In this document: positions 51,985 through 62,953 of the stretch, one piece after another | Layout: each line of letters opens with the position of its first letter | Position numbering within the stretch: position 1 is the first letter of the stretch | Origin: Ignelater luminosus | Lineage: Eukaryota > Arthropoda > Insecta > Coleoptera > Elateridae | Direction of reading: 5' to 3' | Assembly (NCBI GenBank): GCA_011009095.1 | Contig: VTPC01007218.1 | Span: 18,397-82,396 of the forward strand | DNA: 64,000 nt | The notes under the pieces: model-generated | What the model saw: the letters and a program-made list of their open reading frames with translations, nothing else | Database searches by the model: none | What the model was told of the DNA's origin: nothing | Program-made: the position numbers and the translations under genes

Positions 51985-52211
51985 TAAATCTGCTTCTTGC
52001 GAATTAATCCAGGTAAGTTAAATTTAACGCATTCAAAGTGTGATAATAAATTTGAAATATTTAAGTTTTTAAGTAGTTTCATCATATATCCATGACTACG
52101 CCACTGGAAAACTACATTATTTTTATTACAACAAAACTGCTAATAGCGCAAGATGTGTAGCCTAACCAACAGTAAGTTTTGTGGTCACGTTTTTGTAATC
52201 ATCTCTGTATA

Positions 52212-52947
52212 TAGGGCACCCTTAAAAAGTCTGTACAAGTCCTACCACATATTCCTCAGACCAAGATAGGACGATTTAACCAAACTTACCTCCACCCAAA
52301 AGTGCTCCGTTAAGGCGTTACCGTATGTCAAAGAACTTACAAATATTTCTGTTTTTTTAAATAACAAAAGAATGCTTTCAGCAATTGGAATTAAATTTGA
52401 GATATGAATGTGTACTGGAAAAAGAGATTTTCTGACATTAGTTTTTTTCTTGTGGGTATTTCGTAAGTGGTCAAAAGTCAATCATCCACATGCAAAGAAG
52501 CTCAGATTTTTTTAACGGTTTGGTCAATAGTTTTGAAACTTTCTCCGCAGATGGGCATTCTTATATAGGGCATTTTTTGTCTCTTGTTCGATTTTGATAA
52601 CTGCAATAGTTTAGGTAGAAAAAAACCAATGTAAAGTTTAGTGGCGTTTAAAACAATTAAGTAATAAAATAAAACCCATGATACGTAATTTTAATGCAAC
52701 AAATCAAAACGCATACGGTAAATGTTTAAAATGACCACCATTTAAATAGATACGAAGATTAATACGTCGTAAAAAATTAAGCTGTACTCTTTTGCTTTTT
52801 GTTTGGTTTTGCTAACTGTAGTAGTTGTGGAAGAAAAAACCCCCTAACGGAGCACTTTTGGGTAGAGGTAAATTTAGTTAAATCATACTATTTTGGTCGG
52901 AGGAATATGTGGTAGGGTATTGTACAGACCTTTTTGGGAATATGCTA
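52212..52947. mobile_element. Tc1/mariner-like element with ~100-bp inverted repeats
   Basis: Left arm 52212-52316 and right arm about 52847-52947 are inverted copies sharing AAGTCTGTACA, CCTACCACATATTCCTC, CCCAAAAGTGCTCCGTTA and related blocks. The extreme ends are eroded (TAGGGCACCC versus TAGCATATTCCC). The interior has AAAATGACCACCATTTAAAT, a stretch of the kind often seen in insect mariner-like elements. It is nested in the loop of the 51.5-53.6 kb repeat. Confidence 0.7.
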
Positions 52948-54200
52948 GGCAAAATGTTATAAATCCTCTTTTTATGTTGTCTATGATGCATTGGCACAAT
53001 TTAGAATTGGACTCTGAATTAAGCTGCTTTCAAAGTGGTCGTAAATGAGTCTTAAAATTTAAGAATTACAAAACAATATCCCACTTCAAATTTTGAACGG
53101 TATATGAATATAGTATTACAATAATAATCCGTACTATTGCAAAACAAGATTTATGTGTGTATTATAACTCAGTCGAACGCACTAAAGTCAAGTTGGTTGC
53201 TTATCTCAGCCGTACTTGCGTACTCGTCTATACCGTTGATTGACATATCAACGACTATACAGAGACATTGAATATTTCCGGAAGCCACGTGACCACGACA
53301 TTTACTGTTGATGCTGTTGATTAGGCAACACATCTTGCACTATTGACAACTCTGTTTATAATAAACATAATGTAGTTTTCCAGTGGCGTAGTATATTGAT
53401 GCATATATGACGAAACTACTTAAAAATTTATTATCACACTTTGAATAAGTTAAATCAAACTTACCTTGATTAACTCGCAAAAAGCAGATTTCTTCTTAAA
53501 AAAAGACTGATCTTTAAATAGAACAAAATAAACTGTAAAAACGCAAAACAAAGAGACAACAAGAAATCACAGAACGTACGCACGCCGATGTAATTTTAGG
53601 TTAGAAATGTACTCGTGAGGACGACACAGAAACTCCGTAGTGGTTGAAAAATAAAATTTCGCGCCACTTTTAAATTAGTGGTCACGTGACTTCTGAAGAT
53701 ATTCGATGTATTACATACACAGAATATTTGTCAATTTACAGTATACATTACATTTTTGTTTATTTCAAGGATATTATAAATCTGATCATAACAAAATTAA
53801 ATAAAAATTCATTTAATATTTTTATGGCAAGATTGAAAAAAAGCACAAGTGTAATTAATGCATACTGTAAACTAATAAAATATTCGTTCTGTATATGAGT
53901 ATATGTCCAGTGTTTGTGTTGGTTGGTCTTTAGTGCATTTAGGCACTTATGGACCATGTATTTTTTTATTGCATTTTGTGCACAAACCAAAATTACCAGG
54001 TTGTTTAATCTACTTTACCAACTGCTTTTTGAGTCTCCACAATGCAGATTTCTCAATTTCCATGAAATACTCAAAAGGCATTTATGAAATTGAATTGGGT
54101 TAACCTGATCATTCTTAATTACCATGAATACAAATGTTTTAATAATTGTTTCCTCTGTTATTTTGGTTCTATTTTTGTAAACACTTAAATGTTTTTCTTA

Positions 54201-54500
54201 TAGGTGTCTCAACTAGAACGCACAATTTAACTTTTTAATAAAACAAATCATTTTTCAAAATGTGCTGATATTTTTATTTTAATACAAAGTAAAACATCCT
54301 GATTAAGTGTGGAACACAATATTCAACAAGTGGTTCCCACAACTCTACTGACACCCTCTCGTCCTTTTGACAAAATTTTCAATTACGTTTGTGGATAACT
54401 GCAGCTGAATTACTTTGTATTCAAACACACTATCAGCACTTTTCAACAAATAATTCATTTTATTAAAAAATTAAATCATGCACTCTTGTTAGGACACCTA
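54201..54500. mobile_element. MITE with ~95-bp inverted repeats (TTA or TA duplication)
   Basis: The ends are TAGGTGTCTCAAC and, inverted, TAGGTGTCCTAAC. The arms share TTTAATAAAA, AAAATGTGCTGATA/GAAAAGTGCTGATA and AATACAAAGTAA. TTA flanks both sides (54198-54200, 54501-54503), suggesting PIF/Harbinger. Taking TA as the last two bases would instead suggest Tc1/mariner. No coding sequence is present. Confidence 0.75.
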
Positions 54501-54575
54501 TTATAATCGCTTTATAGGTGACCTGTGCTTTTTATAGTAAGAATTGAATCTATATGGTATTTCTTAAAATAAAGG

Positions 54576-54729
54576 CAGTGGCGGCTGGTGACCTAACTTC
54601 AGATGGTGCCAAAACCACGTGATCATCGCTTGGTTGGTTAAAATTGTCAGATTATACAGAAACAAACCAATCAAGCGACGAACACGTGGTTTTGGCACCA
54701 CCTAAAGTTAGGTCACCAGCCGCCACTGA
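54576..54729. mobile_element. Palindromic hAT-type MITE (154 bp)
   Basis: The two halves are inverted copies almost to the centre, with ends CAGTGGCGGCTGGTGACC. A perfect 8-bp duplication AATAAAGG flanks it (54568-54575, 54730-54737). The length of the duplication and the CAGTGG end point to hAT. Near-identity of the arms suggests recent insertion or hairpin-driven correction. Confidence 0.9.
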
Positions 54730-55215
54730 ATAAAGGCAATCTTAATTGCAATGCAGTCATTTTTCTAACCGGTTAGAAATATAAGGTATCTCCTTTTGAT
54801 AGAATGTTTAATAATTTTCATCTACTCTGTTAAAGACAAAAATAATATTCTGGGTTTGAATAGTTACCATGAATAAAATAATAAATAATTGAATATAATA
54901 TGTCAGATGAATTTTATTGTAATAAAATGTTGATAATAAATTAAACTTTAACTAACTTCCTGTATATTTTATTAAAGAAACTCCTATAAGTTTCAATTTA
55001 CTCTGCAAGGATTTCAATTTATCAAAATAAATTGCCTACCCATAAGCATCCTTGTAAAATATCCAGTCTTAAAATTTAATTTTCTTTCTTAAATGGGTGG
55101 TGAAAAGGTCTGAAACTCTCTGCATGTAGCAGTAGTACAAGTCCTTGAGAAGAATTAACAAGAAAACAGGGATTCCTATGACAAAATTGAAAAAAAAACC
55201 ATTATGAAATATGTA

Positions 55216-55221
55216 TTTATT
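55216..55221 (-). terminator. Sin1 poly(A) signal candidate
   Basis: AATAAA on the - strand, about 280 bases after the stop codon. It is plausible, but other copies lie further downstream (near 54910-54970). Confidence 0.3.
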
Positions 55222-55496
55222 TACATTTTCCTCTTTTTAGAAAAAAGGCCAATGAAAATCTATCTTATCCAGTTCAGTTAACTGATTTGCAATTTTTTAA
55301 GCTTTTGTAAGAAAATCAGAAGTGTTTTACTGAATATAGAATTACACAGAAATTCAATATCATTTCAAAACATTTATAAGAAGTTAGGAACTAGAAAATA
55401 AATTGAAATAACTTTACAAAAGTTACATAAAAAAATGAATTTTATAAATTAAAATATGTCCTATAAAATCAATAAACTCTAATATAGTCTTTGTAA

Positions 55497-57086
55497 CTAT
55501 TTATTTAAATGAAGATTTTTTCTTCTGTGCTGCTTTCTTTCTCGTGTTGCTATGTATTCTTTTCTACTTACGCTAGATCGCAATTCAAGTATGAGATTAA
55601 TCTTCTGTACAATCTCTTCAGCTGTATTGTGATCTGCTTCAAAATCATAATGTTTAAAACTAGCAGATGTTTGTAGTGTTGGAGATTGACTAGGCCCTGT
55701 AATTATATGAAAATCTCCAATTTGGAAGTTATGAACTATTTAAATATGTATTAACATACCAGATACAGTCATACTTGTAGAACTTGCAGTATTTCCAAAT
55801 GATGGACTGTATACTACTCTAAAAGCAGTACCACTGCTTTTGGTATCTGTAATTTCACACCATGCAAGAGAATCGATGTGATGACTTACTGGTTTCTGAC
55901 GAACAAATGTAAATTTCGAATTTTTTTGTTGTAAAGGATCAATTTCGATTTTCTCACCACTAATACCCAAATGTATTTCTGCTTTAGCTCTTACTTTATT
56001 AACAATATATACACGATAAGATTGGTACAATGGTGCTTCCATAGCTGTTGCATGAACTTTCATTAGTTGCATATTTGCAGTAATTTGTTTAGCTTCATCT
56101 ACCATTGGTATCTTATTAAGAGTATTTAGAATATCATCTGGGTCGTTATGTATAATAACCTGAGATGATTCAAAACTAACGTTTTTAGTACCATGTTTAA
56201 GTTCAACTAGTCCTAAGCATGTAAATCCAAATTTGGCAACACATTCTTTAGGATCCAAATGTGGAAAATCATGATCTACTTCTCCATCTTCTTCTGTTAT
56301 GTATAAGCCATAATGAGAAGCTGGTTTCAAAGGAAAATCACCATGAATAGTGCTAAAAAAACTCTTAGTTTACATTTATGTTCCAAATTCCTTATATGTT
56401 ATGTACCTGCACTTTAAAAGTATAAACCCTATTAATTCTTCAATTTTGGCTGTTGCAACACAGCATATTATCATTGGATAATTTCTATGCTCTTCCGGTA
56501 ACATGGTAAGAAATATTTTATATTTTCTAGTTAAAATTCCAACTTGTGCACTACCATCAAATTTTGCATATTCAATATATGGATTTTGAGGTAAATTAGT
56601 GCACCTTTCTATTTGCTCTGTTAAGAGGGATTTTCTAATGACTGGCCTATTTTTCTCAATATCTTTTCGAACAAATAGATCATTTATATCTTCAACTGTT
56701 AATGGAACAGTGCTAAGTTCCCACTTAATGTTTTTAACTTTGGCTGCTCTTTTTTTGGCCTGATCCATCTTTTCAAGCCTAACAGCTGTATTTGAACGTT
56801 GTCGATGCCCTTCAAATTCCATGTCTAGTTGTATATCGTATGGTTCGTGACTCATATCATCATCATCTTCACTGTCGTCTGGATCACGGTAACTATCTAA
56901 TTTGTCAGCTAGATGTTTTGGCAAATCTTCTCCAACCATTACTAATTCACTCATACCTTTAAACATTGTCAATAAATTTAAATGTGATCTTTTAAAAATG
57001 AACATTAATTAACCTGTATCATCTGTAGATATAAAAGAATTTCTGATGTGTGATAAAAGCCATAACTTGTTATCATAAAGAGCCAT
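55497..57086 (-). CDS. Sin1 / MAPKAP1, TORC2 subunit
   Basis: Adaptor subunit of TOR complex 2, which recruits substrates such as Akt and SGK kinases. Coding exons on the - strand: 57086-57014, 56956-56407, 56352-55760, 55696-55497. All have GT..AG junctions and the frame closes at 471 aa (human is 522). The N-terminal motif MALYDNKLWLLSHIRNSF then STDDTG, the RSNTAVRLE block (residues 78-86), the CRIM region (about 140-260) with NPYIEYAKFDGSAQVG and EDGEVDHDFPHLD, and a PH domain (about 318-450) with LGISGEKIEIDP and HYDFEADHNTAEEIVQKIN match Sin1 in order. The stretch between CRIM and PH, where human Sin1 has its Ras-binding domain, is about 60 residues shorter. An acidic run lies at residues 50-58. 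The start is fixed by the conserved first exon. It is divergently placed to the copper transporter. Confidence 0.95.
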
Positions 57087-57432
57087 GTCCACTTATTTTA
57101 TTAGAAAGATATTTTATCCTCAAAATAAACCTCTTCTATTCCTAATAATATTTTACTTCAATCTTGTTTACATACTCACTTCGTCCTTGATAACAAATTT
57201 TTAGGTTAGATTAACGTTTGTCAGAGATAATAGTAGCAGACCAACTCAAATAAGTAAGACGTCAATATTTAAACTTACTAATAAAATGTATGGTCCACAG
57301 TAAATATTGCCAATGTTTGTCACGAACTGTACTTTGAATATTTTGAATGCATTTTCATCTCATGATTTCAGATTCAGAACAGACTTTATAGAAAAAAACA
57401 AGAAACGCAGTGGTATAAATGCTATGAAATGT
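57087..57432. promoter_or_regulatory. Shared (bidirectional) promoter region of Sin1 and the copper transporter
   Basis: The Sin1 ATG (57086, - strand) and a likely noncoding 5' exon of the copper transporter (ending at a GTAAGTAAG donor at 57433) leave at most about 350 bases for both promoters. No TATA box stands out, as is common for divergent housekeeping genes. The arrangement is seen; shared control is inferred. Confidence 0.5.
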
Positions 57433-57524
57433 AAGTAAGTTACTTTAAATACATAAACATATGTGTACAAACATTTAGTTTTAGTTTTTAGACTGTGACA
57501 TTGAAATATTAAAGAAAAAGAAGA

Positions 57525-58421
57525 ATGTATATGTACTTTTGGTGGAGTACTGTAGTTGATAATTTTCTATTCTATGGTTATAATATTAAATCTGCTGCTG
57601 GTTTAATTTCAACATGTTTAGGATTAATGGCCCTCGCTGTGGTATTCGAGTGGCTCAAACTGATTCAGGCTCGATTACGTCAACGAGAGCTATTTCTTCG
57701 TGCTAAGCAAATTCGTACTATTTGCCCACCATCAGAGAGTTCTACACTTTTATTTAGTGGTAGACATATGATTCAACCAGTAAACATCACACTGTGTGAC
57801 AGGTTTAGTTTCATATTATGTGAAAGAATAAACCATAAGTAAATAATATTTGACTATTTTTAGGATAATGTTAATTATATGGGATATATTTGTTTGGTTC
57901 AATATGCAAACATTGGGTTATTTGTTAATGCTAGCAGTAATGGTTTATAATGGTTGGATGGTTATTGCACTCATTCTTGGCAGTGCCGTAGGATACTTTT
58001 TATTTGGCCCCAGTTTTATGAAACTAAACTTGCAGAATTGCCAAATTATTCAAGAAACATTTTGTTCATTAAACTGTAGCGAACAAGGTAAACAATTCCC
58101 GTGCATGCCAACAAAAATTGGAATTGATTAATATGGTGTTTATTTCCTTACCACTTAAACTAATCCATGTTCTTGGTTATTAAATTTGTAAGAGTTTGCT
58201 TCCATTTGTTCCTATTGTCCTGTTTCCTTTCTTGTTTCCTTAGAGGTAACATTTGGTATTCAAATGTGTGAAGATTATCTTTTGTATAAATATTTTTGTT
58301 TGCAGAACAAGATGGTGAAACAACTCCAGCACTAGGAGCATCAACTTCTGCTGTTTCTATTACAAAAACTCCTAGTCAAGTATCAGTTTGTGTTCATGCA
58401 CAAGCTAGTGAATCAGCATAA
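57525..58421 (+). CDS. Copper transporter, Ctr/SLC31 family
   Basis: Membrane protein of 205 aa that would import Cu(I) as a trimer. Coding exons: 57525-57802, 57864-58087, 58306-58421, with GT..AG junctions and a frame that closes. There are three membrane segments: TM1 about 22-46 (AAGLISTCLGLMALAVVFEW), TM2 about 105-122 with the family's MxxxM motif (M115, M119), and TM3 about 124-142 with GxxxG (G132, G136) in GSAVGYFLFG. The family-typical loop between TM1 and TM2 is Arg-rich. The N-terminus is very short: only M1 and M3 instead of the Met/His-rich outer domain of Ctr1, which suggests a Ctr2-like or low-affinity member. The start is supported by an in-frame stop a few codons upstream. 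The C-terminus lacks the usual HCH. Reading through intron 2 gives an alternative tail ending at 58131. A 5' noncoding exon probably ends at 57432. AATAAA at 58897-58902 could end the transcript. Confidence 0.93.
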
Positions 58422-58896
58422 TTTATGCTTGTTTTAAAGGCTAGTGACTTGTATGTTTTTATTGAATTTAAAGAATAATATCCTTGTTAAGATATTTATA
58501 AAATTTATTTTAGAATATTATATATTCTTAATGCTCAAATTATTATATTGACTGAATGTTACAAATTAAAATGTAGGGAATTTATAACTTGTTGGTTTTA
58601 AGATTTGACAAACTAATAACTTAGCGAAAATGAACAACCTATGTAAACTTACGTTTTTTAAGAATGATTACATGAAGATGGATATATACAAATATTCATA
58701 TACAGATATTTTAATTACATAACAAAATGCATCTGAAACTGGAGTATTCATGAATGCAGGTTTTTATTTTAAATGAATTTTATAGAAAGTGCTAAATGTG
58801 TCTAATCAACATAATGGAGTTCCTGTGTTACGTATTTTAATATTGTTAGGTTTATAACTAAAAAGTTGTTGATTTATATAGCTACAAGCAAACTGT

Positions 58897-58902
58897 AATA
58901 AA
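58897..58902 (+). terminator. Copper transporter poly(A) signal candidate
   Basis: AATAAA about 480 bases after the stop. The sequence beyond it is AT-rich intergenic DNA with MITEs. Confidence 0.35.
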
Positions 58903-59043
58903 ACATAATATATTATGTAAAGCAACTAAAGCTGTGATTTAGATATATTGATAGTAAAAGCAATTGTTTAAATATCTAAGTACAAATATGGGAATTTATA
59001 CAATTAATAATTCAATCATTTATTTCTATTATGAAAACTTGTA

Positions 59044-59197
59044 CACTCCTAATCACAAGAGAATATCCCTGCAGCATTAATTTGTGTATCTTACTCAGAG
59101 TATTGATACATGTTAGATAAAGATAGATGCATAATGAAGTATTGGAATTTGCAACACAAATTAATGATGTGGGGATATTCTTTGCTGATTAGGGGTT
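59044..59197. mobile_element. Short TA-flanked MITE (154 bp)
   Basis: Inverted arms of about 43 bases (CACTCCTAATCACAAGAGAA at the left; CCCCTAATCAGCAAAGAATA read inward from the right), both continuing to CATTAATTTGTGT. TA lies on each side (59042-59043, 59198-59199). Tc1/mariner-type by its duplication. Confidence 0.75.
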
Positions 59198-59622
59198 TAT
59201 AAATTTGTAATGAAATTAAAAAAATTATCATGCTTAGGATAGAGTAAAGAGAGATTTATCATGTATAAGTTTGATACAAGTGCGCTGTCACGCCATATTT
59301 CAGGCATGAAGCCAAAGTCTGAGCACAAGGCACAGGCCAAGTGCAGCAAGAAAAGCCAAGCACCATAATATCGAACAAGATTTTTTGTAATCGTTTATGC
59401 AAAATGAGAAAAAAAACATTCATTTAATGTAGATTTGACAGATGTAAAGTTATGTATATAAATGGAAAGACATATATTTAATTATATATTACTTTTTCAT
59501 TTATTTACCTCACAAAATAATTACAAAAATTTCTATATTTTTTCCTATTTTTATGTAATCGGAATCTAGTATACATATCTAAAGGCACAAGCATGTAGCA
59601 ATGATGCTAAAGTGAAGTCTCA

Positions 59623-59852
59623 ATTGTAACATGTGATCATTAAAATTTAAGTTCCCAGGAGGCTATGAAACAAAAAAATCATGTCTTAGCTTATTCCGGA
59701 AAATTATCTATTAAATTGACAGTTTGCACTAGAAACAAGGCAAAATCATCAGTTTATAGGTTGTGTTGGCATGCGTTGTGTCCAAGCTACGCCCTACGGA
59801 AAAACTTCTCAGCCTACTGGGAACTTAAATGTTAATGATCACATGTTACAAT
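59623..59852. mobile_element. Inverted-repeat MITE (230 bp)
   Basis: The arms ATTGTAACATGTGATCATTA through TTTAAGTTCCCAG.AGGCT are about 42 bases with two or three mismatches. No clear target duplication was found, so the superfamily is open. Confidence 0.65.
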
Positions 59853-60099
59853 GGGGTTGTTGACAGCCTCTAATTGTTAACAGATGGTGCTACTAGTCCT
59901 ACTTGTCATGCTCTCTCTGCGCTTGCGACAACAATGTCAATATTTCTATCATGTGTTTTAATAAATACATCATCTCTCTCTACCACATTTTAAAACAAGA
60001 TAGGTGTATGACTTCTAAATACTATATTGCCCTCTATCATCAAATGTTTGAAGATTGCTAGAAAAAAACTCCATTTGAAGTGATGTGCTTGAATGGTTT

Positions 60100-60817
60100 T
60101 TAACCTACTGACTGTCACCGGCTATCTTATTCATAGGGACAATAATAAGTACAAAGAGTTTAAATGACATACCTGTAAGACAGAGAACTCTTATACACAC
60201 ATGGGCAAGCAGAAAATAAGTGATGGAATGTTTTATCACTGTCTTACTTTAAAGTTATACGACAATATGACCGTAAATATACAGTACCAAAAATATAACT
60301 AATCTGAGTCTCCATGGAATTGACATTGATGTCAAACTTGTTTTGAACAAACATTACTGTATTATCTGGTCAGATTAAACAACTTTCTCAGTGTATGAGA
60401 TGCTCATAATGAACCCAGCATTAAGTGGGTTTGATCTCAATTTCAGCAGAGGTTTTTAAAGGCTGGACCATCAAACAGTGTAATTTTTTACATTGTTAGA
60501 AAATCTAGGGCTACTGGCAATTGAGAATGGCAATCGTCAGCTTTTTCCGAACTCTGCAGAAACCGCTTTCTCAAAACATGGTGCAAAGTTTCCAACATCA
60601 CCTTGAGTTGTGTGTTCAGCAGAATGGTGGACATGTAGAGAATATTATTCGTTTTTATAATAGACTTTAATTTTGTTGTTGCTGTTAAGTTTGTTAAAGT
60701 TTATAATTTAAATATAAATATAAACTCAGTACTGTATATTTCTGGTCATACTATATTTAAACTATTTGCACTTATTATTGTCGCATAGTTGGATTTTCAG
60801 CTGACAGGGGATATATA
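60100..60817. mobile_element. Old inverted-repeat element (piggyBac-like end?)
   Basis: The left arm (60109-60170, resuming at about 60255-60295) and right arm (60708-60815) share GACAATAATAAGT.CAAA.AG, TTTAAAT, TATGACC and AAATATACAGTAC, inverted. The left end TTAACCTACTGACTGTCA resembles a piggyBac terminus with its TTAA target. The right end has no TTAA, so the assignment is weak. Confidence 0.45.
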
Positions 60818-60989
60818 ACAACAAATCAGAGTTGAAAGTTTCTTTTAGCAATGCTGGTAGGATCAAGCTTTACTGCTACATTGTTCTTGTAGCCTAATAG
60901 ATAATACATGTTTAAAACATGACTACCCTTCACACTGTCTAATAAATCTTAAAATGCTAATTTAGTTTCCGATGTGTAATTGTTATATA

Positions 60990-61460
60990 CAACTGACTCC
61001 GCTTAATTGGGACAACTGCTTTATTGGAACATTTCTAACAAAACATCGGATAATTGGGCCAGAACGTTCTGGAACCCTACCATTTTTTGAGAAGCAAAAT
61101 GTAAACAACGAATGAGTTTATGACCCCAAGAGCTTGACTCAGTTCTTAGTCAGTGCTCTTCCGAGTACATGTGCACACCTCCTTTGTTCAAAATGTCCCG
61201 TAAACTTAAGTGTTTTTGAAAAAGTGGAACTTTTAAACAAAATAAATGAATAAATTCACATTTTGTTTTATGTATGTGTTTATTATTGTTTTATTTAGAC
61301 CCCAGTAATAAATGCACATGTTTGTGAGTAACCACCAGTCAATAGGTGCATTTAGATGTTTTTCTTTGGGTTTATTCATGATCTCCGGTTTATTGGGAAC
61401 TCCAGATTATTGGGACAAAATAAATTTTTCCTTTGTGTCCTAATTAAGTGGAGTTGCTTG
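60990..61460. mobile_element. pogo/Tigger-like MITE (471 bp)
   Basis: The ends CAACTGACTCCGCTTAATTG and, inverted, CAAGCAACTCCACTTAATTA follow the ACTCCGCTTAATnGGGACA pattern of pogo/Tigger elements. TA flanks both sides (60988-60989, 61461-61462). Further TTATTGGGA-type motifs lie inside. No transposase. Confidence 0.82.
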
Positions 61461-62740
61461 TATTTTTTCGTAGTTAATATCCTTAATAATGTAGAGCACC
61501 ATAATAATTAACATGTTCACTGTCCCAGCCATTTTTGATATGTATTTTCAGACGTCCCTTAACTTTTATACCTTTACCACGTTCAGTATCAATTCAGTGA
61601 ACTTAAATGACTTGTCTACAGATATAAAACTGTTTTTCCTCATAGGTGCTTCATGGAAATCTAACTTAGTGCATCCAATAGATCACACATAATTCATGGA
61701 CGGTGAACATGTCTATCATGCATGCTATTCATATACCATTCAGTTCACTTGTAGTAAGTGGGTTTTTACATTTACAGAAATATATTACGATACAATTTTA
61801 ATAAATCAAATCAAATAATATATCATGCAGCTTTTCTATATGTGTGTGCACAAAAATCTTCTGTATGTAAAGATATATTTAATATTGAAAATATGTAATC
61901 TAAAATATTCTTTTGCTTAGTGGATGTAAAAGTATCTACTTACTGCTATAGTGAACCGAATCATAGTATTTTTACTATAAAAAAATATTTTTATTTTGTT
62001 AACAAGTATGTAGCTGATACCAAGTAATATTAAAATTGATTAATTGCAAATACGTTTTATTTCTAGATCATCGTTTTGTATTAAACTGCATCTTTTATTT
62101 GCTAATAATAATAAAATAGGTAGTATAAAAGGTCTATAGCATCTCTTGTATACCAACACTAATATTTTGCAGTCATGATAGAATATAATATTGAAATATT
62201 TGCGAAGAAACTATTTTTTTAAAGAGAATTATTGATATATTTAAAAGCAAACCAGATTTTTAATAGATCTGTCACCATCTACATACATGAAAATCAAATA
62301 AGCATTATAATATTTATATATTATTATTTATTTATAAAATTTTCTATTTAATAAGGCCAAGTTTATAAAAGCTAAACTACTCTCTCAATATTACAATACT
62401 GGGATAGTATAGTACCAACACCTAGTAAAACTAGGTAGTACTTATTCTGGATCTGAGCAAAATATAGGTATGGCATCCCAATATACAGTTTATTCTCAAA
62501 TTTTGTTTATTTCTTTTTAATTATTACAGAAAATTGTATTTTGTTCAATTTATAAATAATGTAGCTAGCCTATAAAAAATGCACCAAAAGACCCATGAAA
62601 AGATTATTACACTTTTATTTTTGTATTATTAACTGTAATTAGCTGTAAGTCTGTAGGTACTATATGTGTGCATACATGTGTACATCCATAAAATAAAAAA
62701 TTGGTTTTACAAGAAAGAAATAGGAGCCTCTGTCAGGTTT

Positions 62741-62755
62741 ATTATATATATATAC
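62741..62755. repeat. Short TA microsatellite
   Basis: A run of about seven AT/TA dinucleotides. No function is suggested. Confidence 0.7.
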
Positions 62756-62953
62756 ATATTATGCCTAAGCAATTTGCACATAAATAATCAATATCATATT
62801 TATTATTGTTACATTTAATAATCATAATAATGGTAACTTTAATGGCCTTGAACATTGGGCAAATGATAAAGCAGTTTCACATTCAACAAATCGGTTTTAA
62901 AACTTGTCCAGTGCTAACAGGTAACCCAGGTAATTCTCAAATAAAGTAGCAGC

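Larger units (their letters stand above)
51488..53569. mobile_element. Large inverted-repeat transposon, nested and cut by the gap
   Basis: The left arm (51488-51561 and 51985-52190) and the right arm (53287-53569) are inverted copies, sharing for example TAGAACAAAATAAACTGTAA, GCAGATTTCTTCTT and TTATCACACTTTGAAT as read on the right arm. The arms continue outward into the gap. The left arm is interrupted by a Harbinger-type MITE, and the loop holds a second TIR element. The superfamily is undetermined because the outer end is missing. Confidence 0.75.
58903..62953. other. MITE-rich spacer between the copper transporter and PBGS
   Basis: No gene seen. It holds four inverted-repeat elements (59044-59197, 59623-59852, about 60100-60817, 60990-61460) and a short TA microsatellite (62741-62755). 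The remainder (61.5-62.9 kb) is AT-rich with nothing recognisable. The PBGS promoter must lie at its right end. Confidence 0.65.
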
